A stretch of 64,000 nucleotides of DNA from contig NZ_CP043006.1 in the NCBI RefSeq assembly GCF_008086345.1, positions 1,238,032-1,302,031 on the forward strand. Reading direction: 5' to 3'. Shown piece by piece: positions 45,343 through 55,276 of the stretch (positions are counted from its first letter, which is position 1; every line of letters begins with the position of its first letter). Under the pieces are notes generated by a model that saw only the letters and a program-made list of their open reading frames with translations, searched no databases and was not told the origin of the DNA. The position numbers and the translations under genes are program-made. Origin of the DNA: Chitinophaga sp. XS-30. GTDB lineage: Bacteria > Bacteroidota > Bacteroidia > Chitinophagales > Chitinophagaceae.

Positions 45343-45418
45343 CCGTATAACGCCGGTGTAAGGAGCAACATGAAAACGATGTTGCCATGGTAGATTTAAG
45401 CACCAAAATCTGCCGCTT

Positions 45419-45607
45419 ATGAAAAGGAAAATACGGACGCAACCGGTATGGATGTTAACATTCATATCAGCAGACAAAGGTGCCGCAGCAGCACCGTTGG
45501 CTGAAAACCCTTTACTGGAAAGGGTTACACAGAATAGAAGAAATCTGCACGGATCAGGTATCTGTGTTCAAAATATTATAAAGAGTCTCGATTTAGATTT
45601 TGGTTGA
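45419..45607 (+). CDS. Possible 62-residue peptide gene
   Basis: A frame of 62 residues starting MKRKIRTQPVW and ending IIKSLDLDFG, whose stop is 5 bp before a good terminator. The middle is Ala/Pro-rich (GAAAAPLAENPLLERV). No family is recognised. The position before a terminator hints at expression, either as its own gene or as the 3' end of the transposase-like transcript; chance remains possible. Confidence 0.3.
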   Translation: MKRKIRTQPVWMLTFISADKGAAAAPLAENPLLERVTQNRRNLHGSGICVQNIIKSLDLDFG

Positions 45608-45612
45608 TGATA

Positions 45613-45648
45613 AGCGGGTGATAATCTTGTCGCCTGCTTTTTCTTTTT
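45613..45648 (+). terminator. Terminator before the first SusC gene
   Basis: A 9-bp stem (45613-45621 with 45630-45638, two G-U pairs), then a T-rich run TTTTTCTTTTT. It separates the transposase-like gene and possible peptide from the SusC/SusD transcript. Confidence 0.72.
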
Positions 45649-45768
45649 GTACTCCGAAAGCCCCTGTGGCCTTGCATTGCAGGCACCCCCAACGTTATTT
45701 TTAACTTATCTTGATTACCTCATCTTAAAACCAAAACTCATGTCACCTCCTAAAAATTATTGTGGGGT

Positions 45769-45802
45769 TTGCGTTAAGGAATCCCTAAGAACCTTATCTT
45801 TG
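45769..45802 (+). promoter_or_regulatory. Bacteroidota-type promoter of the first SusC gene
   Basis: TTG at 45769-45771 and an exact -7 box TATCTTTG at 45795-45802, separated by 23 bp, at the long end of normal spacing. Transcription would start near 45808, giving a leader of about 25 nt. Confidence 0.6.
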
Positions 45803-45832
45803 ACTGTTAAATTTTCGTTAAACAACTAAATT

Positions 45833-48800
45833 ATGCTTATGAGGAAAGGTCTAACAGCCCTGTTCCTGCTTCTGGTATGCCTCTCAGGACAGGTAATAGC
45901 GCAAAGTCGTACCGTCAAGGGAACGGTCACGTCTTCTGAAGACGGTTCACCCATACCTGGTGCAACCATTCTTGCTAAAGGAACAAATGTCGGAACAGTA
46001 ACAAATGCAGAGGGCGCGTACACGCTGAATGTGCCTGAAGGCGTTACAACACTGGTTGTCAAATTCATCGGTATGCGTGATCAGGAAGCGCGGATCACCG
46101 GCACTACCGTGAATGTTGTGCTCAGCACAGACGTTACGAACCTGACGGAAACGGTGGTGACCGCGCAGGCGATCCGCAGGGATAAACGCTCCCTGGGCTT
46201 TGCAGCTCCCACTGTGAAGAATGATGAACTGACCAGAGGCCAGAGCGTAAGCGCCCTGAATGGACTTACCGGTAAAGTAGCCGGTCTGAACATTTCCGGT
46301 ACAGCTTCCGCACCCGGTAGTTCTACCCGTATTGTACTGCGCGGTGGTTCTTCCATCTCGGGTAACAACCAGGCGCTGCTGGTGATAGATGGTGTGCCTA
46401 TCGACAACAGCGGCCTGATGGGCGGTGGCGACAGCCGTTCTTCCGTTGACTTCGGCAACAGGGGGAACGACATCTCCCCTGATGACATCGAATCCATCAA
46501 CATCCTGAAAGGTCCTGCTGCAGCAGCCCTTTATGGTTCCCGCGCATCCAACGGCGCTTTGATCATTACTACGAAGACTGGTAAAAAAGGTCAGCAGAAA
46601 ATGAATGTGACCTTCAACACGGCCAACACATTTTCCAATGTGCTGAAAATTCCCGAGTACCAAAACGAATTTGGCCAGGGTTATGATGACCCAAGCTATC
46701 CTAATGGTTATCACACCGACCCCAAAGAAAACTGGAGCTGGGGCGCACCTTTCACCGGCGAAATGCAGGAATGGGGTCAGGAAATCAACGGCGTAAGACA
46801 ACAAAAGCCTTACAGCGCCCTGCCGGATAATGTGAAGGACTTCTTTGACCTGGGGATGGCTACGAATAACAACCTGGCATTCTCCGGCGCAGGGGACAAG
46901 ACCACCTACTTCCTGTCGCTGAACGCCCTGAACTCAGACGGTGTAATGCCCGGTCACTCCGATACCTACAACCGGTATAATGTGCGTTTCAATGGTTCAG
47001 CGGACCTGGCGCACAACATCACCTCTTCCCTGAACATCAACTATTCCAAGATCAAGTCCAACATGGTACAGGGTGGTCAGGGGGATGGTTCTGTATGGAA
47101 CTCCGTGATCCAGACGCCGAGGGATATTCCACTCACCAGCCTGAAAGATCTGAACAACCCGTACAACAGCTTCGGTAGTATCTTCGACGTAGCAGGCAAC
47201 CCGCTTTATGGTTATTACGGCGCTTATACCGTAAATCCATACTGGCAGCTCGCCAATTACCGCAACGAAAATATGGTGGACCGTGTGACCGGTAACTTCC
47301 AGCTCGTTTGGAAGCCGCTCTCCTGGCTGAACATTACCGAAAGACTTGGCGCAGACGTGTATGCTGACCGCCGTAAATACAAATATCCGAAGTTCAGCTT
47401 CGCGCCGGCAGATAATACTTCCGGCGAATATGACGCGGCTGCCAACACGCAGACCGCACCCGGCAAATACCAGGAAGAGACCTTCAATCTGAGCGAGATC
47501 GTGCATGACCTGATGGTGACCGCCGAGCACACTTTCAGCAGCGACTTCAAAGGAAGCCTGATGGTGGGCAACAACGTTCGGCAGCGTCAGTTCGATGTTT
47601 CTGATGTACAGACCAACGAATCAGGCGGCCTGGTAGTACCCGGATGGTACAACTTCGGCAACAGTAACGGTCCCATCGACGCGGTGAACACTTACTCCAA
47701 CCGCCGCCTGGTTGGATTGTATGCAGACCTGAACCTGAACTACAGGGAAATGTTGTTCCTGGGTGCTACAGCCCGTAACGACTGGTCGTCCACCCTGCCG
47801 AAAAACAACCGTTCCTTTTTCTACCCCAGTGTGAACCTTTCATTCGTGTTCACTGAATTGCTGAAGGATTCCAGAACTACCAACTGGCTGGACTACGGTA
47901 AGATCCGCGGCAGCTGGGCCCAGGTAGGTAACGACGCTGATCCTTACCAGCTCACCACTTACTTCGACCGTACCAATGTGAACTCTACAGGTTTTGGCTC
48001 CACCCGCTTTCCGCTGAACGGCGTTCCGGGCCTGACTCAATCCAACGTCATCGGCAATCCCGAACTGAGGCCCGAGATCACCACCGCCTTTGAAGTAGGT
48101 ACTGAGCTGAGCTTCTTCAGGAACAGGCTGAGTGTAGATTTCTCTTACTACCAGAATAAATCCAAAGACCAGATACTGAGCATTCCCGTTACTGCCGCAA
48201 CAGGTTATACCTTTAAAGTGGTGAACGCCGGTTCTATCCAGAACAGAGGTGTGGAACTGGCGCTGCGCGGTACGCCCATTCAGACATCTTACGGTCTGAG
48301 CGTGGAGCTGTACGGTACATTTGCAAAGAACAACAGCGAAGTGCTCTCGCTCCTGCCCGGTGTGAACCAGGTAGTGCTCGGCGGTTTCGGCGGTATGGCT
48401 ATCGTTGCAGCGGTGGGTAAACCTTACGGCACCTTCTACTCACAGGAAGTACAGCGCACACCGGAGGGCAAAGTGATCGTAGGCACCAACGGTATGCCGC
48501 TGCTCACCACTACTTCCGTATATCTTGGCACTTACAACCCTGACTACCAGGCTTCGCTCGGCACCAACATCAAGTTCAAGAACTGGAGTTTCTCCGCACT
48601 GTTCGACACTAAACAGGGAGGCATGTTCTTTTCCCGCACCAAAGACATGATGGACTTCGTAGGTGTGTCTAAAGAAAGCGCCGCCAACGGCCGTGTTCCG
48701 CACCCGTTCCCGAATTCAGTGAGAGTTGATCCGAGCGATCCCACCAAATATATCGAGAACGATACGCCTTATGACATGGTCGGCTGGTGGACACAGGTGA

Positions 48801-49075
48801 TCCCTTCCGGTGCACATGTGCTCGATGCTTCCTTCGTGAAACTCAGGGAAACGAGCCTGACCTACCGCCTGCCCAAGTCACTCCTCAACAGGGGGCCTTT
48901 TGGCGACGTAACGGTAGGCCTGTTCGGCAACAACCTGTTTATGTGGACGCCGAAAGAAAACGAATACGTGGATCCGGAAGTTAACTCCGGCGGTTCCTCC
49001 AATGAACAAGGTCTTGACTTCTCCGCACAACCTTCCTTGCGGAACTTTGGTTTCAATGTAAAAGTCACTTTTTAA
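45833..49075 (+). CDS. SusC/RagA-family TonB-linked outer membrane protein
   Basis: A 1080-residue outer membrane receptor that imports a nutrient captured by its SusD partner. It has a signal peptide (LTALFLLLVCLSGQVIA/QS), an N-terminal CarboxypepD_reg-like domain ('VKGTVTSSEDGSPIPGATILAKGTNVGTVTN'), a plug ('ALNGLTGKVAGLNISG', 'IESINILKGPAAAALYGSRASNGALIITTK') and a long 22-strand barrel ending '..LRNFGFNVKVTF'. No glycosidase or sigma/anti-sigma gene is nearby, so the substrate (glycan or peptide) is unknown. Confidence 0.97.
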   Translation: MLMRKGLTALFLLLVCLSGQVIAQSRTVKGTVTSSEDGSPIPGATILAKGTNVGTVTNAEGAYTLNVPEGVTTLVVKFIGMRDQEARITGTTVNVVLSTDVTNLTETVVTAQAIRRDKRSLGFAAPTVKNDELTRGQSVSALNGLTGKVAGLNISGTASAPGSSTRIVLRGGSSISGNNQALLVIDGVPIDNSGLMGGGDSRSSVDFGNRGNDISPDDIESINILKGPAAAALYGSRASNGALIITTKTGKKGQQKMNVTFNTANTFSNVLKIPEYQNEFGQGYDDPSYPNGYHTDPKENWSWGAPFTGEMQEWGQEINGVRQQKPYSALPDNVKDFFDLGMATNNNLAFSGAGDKTTYFLSLNALNSDGVMPGHSDTYNRYNVRFNGSADLAHNITSSLNINYSKIKSNMVQGGQGDGSVWNSVIQTPRDIPLTSLKDLNNPYNSFGSIFDVAGNPLYGYYGAYTVNPYWQLANYRNENMVDRVTGNFQLVWKPLSWLNITERLGADVYADRRKYKYPKFSFAPADNTSGEYDAAANTQTAPGKYQEETFNLSEIVHDLMVTAEHTFSSDFKGSLMVGNNVRQRQFDVSDVQTNESGGLVVPGWYNFGNSNGPIDAVNTYSNRRLVGLYADLNLNYREMLFLGATARNDWSSTLPKNNRSFFYPSVNLSFVFTELLKDSRTTNWLDYGKIRGSWAQVGNDADPYQLTTYFDRTNVNSTGFGSTRFPLNGVPGLTQSNVIGNPELRPEITTAFEVGTELSFFRNRLSVDFSYYQNKSKDQILSIPVTAATGYTFKVVNAGSIQNRGVELALRGTPIQTSYGLSVELYGTFAKNNSEVLSLLPGVNQVVLGGFGGMAIVAAVGKPYGTFYSQEVQRTPEGKVIVGTNGMPLLTTTSVYLGTYNPDYQASLGTNIKFKNWSFSALFDTKQGGMFFSRTKDMMDFVGVSKESAANGRVPHPFPNSVRVDPSDPTKYIENDTPYDMVGWWTQVIPSGAHVLDASFVKLRETSLTYRLPKSLLNRGPFGDVTVGLFGNNLFMWTPKENEYVDPEVNSGGSSNEQGLDFSAQPSLRNFGFNVKVTF

Positions 49076-49096
49076 TAGTTAACTAATAATCTGACA

Positions 49097-50563
49097 ATGA
49101 GAAAACTGAATATAAAACTGATGACGTTAGCGTTTGCGATGGTGGCTTTTGCTTCAGGGTGTAAAAAATTCCTGGACATCAACGAAAGCCCGAACCAGCC
49201 GACAGACGCAGATGTCAAGCTGCTCCTGCCTTCTGCGCAGGCCGCAACGGCCCACGTTCAGGCCAATCAATTTGGCATCAACTCCGGCCTCTGGGCGCAA
49301 TACTGGACGCAAAATCCGTACTCTTCCCAATACAGGACCAACGAGCGCCACCTCAACCAGCCCTCTACGGCTAACACGCCCTGGTCACTGCTCTACGCAG
49401 GGGCATTGCAGGATTATAAAAATGTATTGGAAAAAGCGGGCAACTATACGCAACACGCCGCGATCGCATACATCATGAAGGCATATACCTTCCAGCTGAT
49501 CACCGATGCCTGGGGCGACGTTCCTTTGACAGAAGCGCTCAACGAAGGCGGCAGCCTGAGTATCGCTTATACTGCTCAGAAGCAGGTGTACGACAGCATC
49601 TTTGCGTGGATCGATAAAGGCACCGCCCTCATCGACCCGGCCAGCCAATACGTGGTAGCAGACGAAGATCTCGTGTTCCAGGGCGACATGGATAAATGGA
49701 CGGCCTTTGCGAATACACTGAAACTGCGCGCATATCTCCGCCTGGTAAGAGTGGATTCTGTTTTTGCCGTAAACGGTGTTAAGACCCTGACGGGCAAACC
49801 ATTTCTGACCGAATCGGCACAGATCCAGTATTCCACCACCGGCGGCAACGAAAATCCGATGTTTGCAGAGATCCTCGGTCTTGGCAGAACGCAGAACCTC
49901 GTAGCCAGCACTACTTCTGTGCAGGTGCTTACCGATAATGACGATCCGCGTCTGACGAACCTGTACACCACTGTAACGAGTGCCACCACAGGGGCGGATA
50001 CCGTAACCGGCATTACACAGGGCTTCTACAACCAGTCCCCTACTTATGAGTTTTCCTACCCGAACATCGCAACAGGTGGTCTCGGTAGCGATAACAGGTC
50101 CGCCCTCGCACCCGTAGTGTTCATTTCCGAAGCAGAAAGTCATTTCCTGCAGGCTGAAGCGCAGGCCCGCGGCCTGATCGCCGGCAATGAGGAGGCTTCC
50201 TACGAAGCAGGCATCACTGCCAGCTTTGATGCAAATAACGTTGGCTCCGATGCCGCCGGTTATATTGCTAACGCGCCAATAGCCGAATACCCGGCGGTGG
50301 ATGCCAATCTGGACCTGCTGCAACGTAAACTGAAGGCCATCATCACCCAGAAATGGCTGGCAATGAACGGCTGGCAGACCTTCGAAGCATGGACGGAATG
50401 GCGCCGCACCGGCTTCCCGGACTTCCTGGTAAGATCCAGAACAAGCGCACTGGCCGCCGGTCAGTTCCCGGTTCGCTGGCCTTATCCCGAAACAGAAGCC
50501 AATACCAATGGCAGCTTCCCGGGGCACCAAACACTTGTAACACCCGTATGGTGGGATAAATAA
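49097..50563 (+). CDS. SusD/RagB-family nutrient-binding lipoprotein (SusD-like_2)
   Basis: A 488-residue surface lipoprotein (lipobox FASGC) that forms a lid over the SusC barrel. The N terminus 'KKFLDINESPNQPTDADVKLLLPSAQ' and later 'YIMKAYTFQLITDAWGDVPLTEAL' identify the SusD-like_2 branch, often paired with SusC in Chitinophagaceae. The C-terminal 'AMNGWQTFEAWTEWRRTGFP' is also typical. It lies 21 bp after its SusC partner and ends the operon. Confidence 0.95.
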   Translation: MRKLNIKLMTLAFAMVAFASGCKKFLDINESPNQPTDADVKLLLPSAQAATAHVQANQFGINSGLWAQYWTQNPYSSQYRTNERHLNQPSTANTPWSLLYAGALQDYKNVLEKAGNYTQHAAIAYIMKAYTFQLITDAWGDVPLTEALNEGGSLSIAYTAQKQVYDSIFAWIDKGTALIDPASQYVVADEDLVFQGDMDKWTAFANTLKLRAYLRLVRVDSVFAVNGVKTLTGKPFLTESAQIQYSTTGGNENPMFAEILGLGRTQNLVASTTSVQVLTDNDDPRLTNLYTTVTSATTGADTVTGITQGFYNQSPTYEFSYPNIATGGLGSDNRSALAPVVFISEAESHFLQAEAQARGLIAGNEEASYEAGITASFDANNVGSDAAGYIANAPIAEYPAVDANLDLLQRKLKAIITQKWLAMNGWQTFEAWTEWRRTGFPDFLVRSRTSALAAGQFPVRWPYPETEANTNGSFPGHQTLVTPVWWDK

Positions 50564-50590
50564 GTAAAGCGAATATTCAATATTCCTTGG

Positions 50591-50636
50591 GGGGACTAAA
50601 AAGTAAACTTCGTACTTTTTAGTCCCCTCGTTTTTT
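50591..50636 (+). terminator. Terminator of the first SusC/SusD operon
   Basis: A perfect 15-bp stem (50591-50605 with 50613-50627), 7-nt loop, then TCGTTTTTT. It begins 27 bp after the SusD stop. Confidence 0.9.
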
Positions 50637-50851
50637 CCGGAACCTGGCGCAAACCGGGCTACGCAGTTATTAAAAAAGACGGGGATTTTTAGCTGCCGCC
50701 CGTTTATAGCCGATAACATTGTGGGTCCCGGTGATTGATTTTCAGGGACCTCTTCATGTTAATTTTTCATATAACATGTTTGTGTACTAGTATTAGCGCC
50801 TGAAAGCCAGTATCTTGTGCATTTATCTTCGAGGGGAATAAACACGATGTT

Positions 50852-53693
50852 ATGAAACAAACGCTACCCTTATGGCTTTTACTGACCATGGGCTTTACCA
50901 GCGTTGCGCAAGAGCCGGCAAAAACAGATACCACCATCCGCAAACTGTTGGATGAAGTGGTGATCACCGGCTACAACACTGCCACGCGCAAGCAATACAC
51001 CGGCGCTGTATCCACTGTTGGCGCGGAGCACATCAATGATGTGCCGATGGCTTCATTCGACCAGATGCTGCAGGGCCGCGTACCGGGCCTGTATGTTGCT
51101 TCGGGCAGCGGGCAACCGGGCGCTCCCGCCAGGATACTCATCCGCGGGCAAGCCACCAAAGGCGGCCTTGTATCTCCCTTATATGTAGTGGACGGCATTG
51201 CCGTGGAAAGCGGTGTCTTCATGACCATGAACCCCGCGGATTTTGCCACTGTCAGCGTATTGAAAGATGCGAATGCAACGGCGTTATACGGCTCCCGTGG
51301 CGCCAACGGCGTGATCCTGATCACCACCAAAAGAGGCAAGGCCGGAGATATCAGGCTTTCTTTCAACACCCAGCATGGTATATCCATGCCTACCCGCGCC
51401 CGCTTTAACATGATGAATGCACAGGAGCGGCTGCAATTCGAAGAAGAAATAGGCCTCGAAACCGGCCGCAATATCGGCGCGGGCTGGCGCTTCTCAGCGC
51501 TTAATCCGGCTAACGCAGCCCTTCCTGACGATGAAAAGGCACGATATGCGGGCATACTGGACAGCCTGCGGAATATCAATACGCAATGGGATGAAGTTTT
51601 CCTCCGGCATTCGGCTCCCTTTCACGAATATGAGCTCAACGCATCCGGCGGATCGGACGCCATCCGCTTTTATTCTTCCGCCAACTACTATCAGCAGGAA
51701 GGCATTGCATTGCGTTCGGGCATTGAACGTTACAGCTTCCGCACCAATCTGGATGTAAAAGCGGAACGCTTTACCGCTGCCATCAATATGGCGGTCGGTT
51801 ATTCAAAGAACGACCTGATCGAGAACGAAAATTTTTCTTCCGCCACCAATACTTTTGCCGCGGTATATTATGCCTTGCCTTATGAACAGCCTTATGTGAA
51901 CGGCCAATTGGTGCATTCAGGGAATAAAGCCCGTTTTGGTGGAACATACGATACCCGCGAAGGGTCTGATGCGCTGGAAAGAGTGCAAAACACCACTTAC
52001 CAGGTGAACCAGCTCAAGGGTGCGCTGACCACCAATCTGCGGTATAATTTCACCGACTTCCTGTATGCCTCTGCCAATCTCGGTCTGGATTACCGGGACA
52101 ATGCGGAAACCCGCACCATCCGCCCCGGCTCTTACAGCGGAGGCTTGCCTGCAGTGCCGGGGAGGCAGGGTTCCCATCGCGAGGAATCTGCCCGCTATTA
52201 CCAGTTCACCGCCACCAGCGGCCTGACCTTCAACCGGACCTTCCGCCAGGTGCATGACCTTACCGTGGCCGGTTTTTATGAGTTCAACCGGATGAAATCT
52301 TCCGTGTACAACTTCACCGGTTATGGGATCACACCCGGGCTGGCCGGCACCGTTTCAGGCATTACGCAAGGCTCTGCCCTGAACGGTTTCATCCCCACTG
52401 TGGGCGGCGGCAAAACAGGTTCCGCACTGGCTTCCCTTGTGGGCCTGGCCCGTTATGTGTATGATGATAAATATACCCTCAACCTTACTTTCCGCCGGGA
52501 CGGCTCTTCCACGGTTCCCAAAAAGAACCGCTGGCATAACTTTTACTCCATCGGCGCGGGATACGATATCAAAAAGGAAGCTTTCCTGCAACCGCTGAAC
52601 TGGCTGAATACATTGCGCCTGCGCAGCAGCTACGGCACTTCGGCCTCTCCTTTTGCGGGTAACTTTGCCTACACCTCCGGCTACGGCGGCACCCGGTATG
52701 ACGGTATGCCGGCTATCGCTCCGATATCTGTTGGCAATGAAGACTACGACTGGGAATATACAAAGATGCTGAACATCGGCATCGATATCCTGTTGCTGCA
52801 TGACCGCATCCGTTTGATCGCAGACTGGTACAACCGGCGTACCGAGGGCGTTTTCGTGGATGAACAGCTTTCGCAGACCAGCGGGTTTTCCTCCCGTACC
52901 ATTAATGCCGGCGTGATCCGTAACCGTGGCATTGAACTGGACTTGAGCGGGGACATCATCAGGAATCAAACGTTCACCCTCTCTGCCGGCTTTAACTTCG
53001 CCTACAACAAAAACCGTGTGCTGAGCCTCGGCAAAGCCAATGAATTCACGCAAGGCGCCAGTATTGTTCGTGTAGGGCTTCCCGTTAATTCCCACTATGT
53101 ACAGAAATGGGGCGGGGTAGATCCTCAAACGGGCAAGACGATGTATTATGACAAGGAAGGCAATCTGACCAACGTGTACAGTCCGGCTACGATGAGCGTT
53201 GCCGGGTTCGGCACCTGGGACCCTCCCTACACCGGTGGTTTCTTCACCCGTGCGTCCTGGAAGGGCTTCACGGCTGATGTGCTCTTCAGCTTCGCACAGG
53301 ATTTCTACCGGTACAATTCGGAAGAATATTACATCCTCAACAGCAACCAGTTCGTGACCAGCAACCAGTCACGCAAGTGGCTGAACCGCTGGCGGAAACC
53401 GGGCGATATTACGGATCAGCCGGGCATTTACGGAAACGCGCACCTTCACTTCCCGCGATGTGCAGGATGCTTCGTATGTCCGTCTCCGTAATGTGCAGCT
53501 GAGTTATACGGTCCCTTCGCGGATACTGGAGCATACCAGGATATTTCGCAACGCAATGATATATGTACAGGGCCAGAACCTTCTTACATTCACGAGCTGG
53601 AGCGGCTTTGATCCGGAAGACAACAACGGTACGGCATTCTTTGAATACCCTGCCGCCAGGACCATCACCGCCGGCGTCCGCGTACAATTCTAA
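50852..53693 (+). pseudogene. Second SusC/RagA-type receptor gene, frameshifted
   Basis: The main frame (50852-53491) encodes a signal peptide ('LPLWLLLTMGFTSVA/QE'), a plug ('FDQMLQGRVPGLYV', 'DATALYGSRGANGVILITTK') and most of the barrel, then runs into 'AHLHFPRCAGC' and stops. The +1 frame continues the family sequence from 53442 ('TFTSRDVQDASYVRLRNVQLSY' to '..TITAGVRVQF', stop 53693). One extra base within 53438-53441 explains it. Intact length would be about 946 residues. It also lacks the usual CarboxypepD_reg-like N-terminal domain. Confidence 0.85.
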
Positions 53694-53711
53694 TCATTCA
53701 AATTGAAGCAC

Positions 53712-55106
53712 ATGCAATCCCTACGTTTATATAGTGTCCTTTTCATCAGTGCCCTGGCAACTTCCTGCATGGCAGACCTGGATGTGAAGCCAACAGAGAA
53801 TATTGACCAGTCGGTCGCGTTCAGCTCGGTGGATGATCTCAATGCCGGGGTATTGGGGGTATATGCCGCCATCTCTACCCATTCCATCAGCGTCAGTTCC
53901 CTGCTTTCTGACGAGAACATGTGGCCGCTGGAGAATAACACCGGCCGGGGAATATTGGCCTTCAGCTGGAAGCAGGACGGGCTTACTTCCGATGTTATCG
54001 CAGCCTGGGCCAACTTTTACCAGGTGCTGGACCGCGCCAACCGGATTCTCGCCGTGATCGACGGCGTGTATGCCACTTCGCTGGAAGAACCTGCGAAGCG
54101 GCAGATGAAAGGAGAGCTGCTGGCCCTCCGCGCCTTCTGCCACCTGGAATTGCTCCGGCATTATGCGGTGGACTATGCGCCGGCATCCCCGGGCATTCCG
54201 CTGATGCTCAGATCGGAGATCGGGAAACCGGGCCGGGATACCGTGAGGAAAGTGTATGAACAGATCAATACTGATCTCGCCACCGCAAAAACGCTCATCC
54301 CCGCAACATTCACCAACAGAAACCGTATCACCGGCCTTGCCGTCAGCGCTATTCAGGCCAGGGCTGCTCTGTGGCAGGAGGATTGGGATGCTGCCATTGC
54401 CGCCAGCACGGAGGTGATCGAAGCCATGCCGCTGGCAGACAGAGCGGAATTCCCGGAGATCTGGCTGGACCGGTCCAATGCCGAAGTGGTGTGGAAACTG
54501 AAGCGGGAAGCACAGGATGCCAAGTTCGGTGACTTCTATCGTGATGGTTCCAACAGGGTGCTGTTTGCGCCATCATTCAAACTGATCGCTGCGTTTGATG
54601 CGGTAAACGATGTACGGTTCAATGCGTATGTGAAAGATCTGGCGGCGGGTGAACCGGTACGGCGGTGGACAGTTAACAAATACACCGGCGGCCAGGCAGC
54701 CCTTGTCAACCTGGCGGATATCAAGCTTTTCCGTGTGGCGGAAATGTACCTGATCCGTGCGGAAGCCTATGCAGCAAAAGGCGTAACCGGCCTGGTGCCG
54801 GGAACAAAAGACCTGAACGATCTCTGCGCGGAGCGCATCGATGGTTACCTGCCGCAGACCTTTGCAACATCTGCGGCCCTTGTGGATGCCGTATTGCTGG
54901 AACGTTACCGGGAACTGGCGTTTGAAGGGCACCGGTATTTTGATCTCCGCCGTAAAGGCCGCAATGTGGAAAGATGGCCGGAGGATGTAATTCAGGCGCC
55001 CACGGCACTGACACTCACGCCGGATGACAGGGGATATTACATTCCTATCCCGGTACGGGAGAGACAGGCGAACGAGAACATTTCCGAACATCCGAAATAT
55101 GAATAG
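53712..55106 (+). CDS. SusD/RagB-family nutrient uptake lipoprotein
   Basis: A 464-residue lipoprotein (lipobox LATSC); a TTG three codons upstream (53703) is also possible. SusD features: N-terminal 'DLDVKPTENIDQSVAFSSVDDLNAGVLGVY', TPR-like helices ('MKGELLALRAFCHLELLRHYAVDYA'), and the C-terminal 'VLLERYRELAFEGHRYFDLRRKGR'. It is 18 bp after the frameshifted SusC gene. If that receptor is dead, this binding protein has no cognate channel here. Confidence 0.95.
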   Translation: MQSLRLYSVLFISALATSCMADLDVKPTENIDQSVAFSSVDDLNAGVLGVYAAISTHSISVSSLLSDENMWPLENNTGRGILAFSWKQDGLTSDVIAAWANFYQVLDRANRILAVIDGVYATSLEEPAKRQMKGELLALRAFCHLELLRHYAVDYAPASPGIPLMLRSEIGKPGRDTVRKVYEQINTDLATAKTLIPATFTNRNRITGLAVSAIQARAALWQEDWDAAIAASTEVIEAMPLADRAEFPEIWLDRSNAEVVWKLKREAQDAKFGDFYRDGSNRVLFAPSFKLIAAFDAVNDVRFNAYVKDLAAGEPVRRWTVNKYTGGQAALVNLADIKLFRVAEMYLIRAEAYAAKGVTGLVPGTKDLNDLCAERIDGYLPQTFATSAALVDAVLLERYRELAFEGHRYFDLRRKGRNVERWPEDVIQAPTALTLTPDDRGYYIPIPVRERQANENISEHPKYE

Positions 55107-55221
55107 CCGGAATGGAGCCATATAAACAGAACAAGCCTTCCCGGATACGGACGGGAGCGTTACGGTTTTAAGCCGGGCCTTGAAGCGATGAACGGAACAG
55201 GCTTACCGGATATCCAAACAA

Positions 55222-55256
55222 AAAGCGGGTGTATCATCGTTCGATACACCCGCTTT
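55222..55256. terminator. Bidirectional terminator between SusD and the TlpA-like gene
   Basis: A perfect 14-bp stem, AAAGCGGGTGTATC (55222-55235) with GATACACCCGCTTT (55243-55256) and a 7-nt loop. It is flanked by A on one side and T on the other, so it can end both converging transcripts. Confidence 0.85.
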
Positions 55257-55276
55257 GTTTATAATTTCGGCTTGTT

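Noticed and set aside
44388..45832. Complete insertion sequence around the transposase-like gene
   Set aside because: No terminal inverted repeats or target duplication seen, and the catalytic residues appear to be lost.
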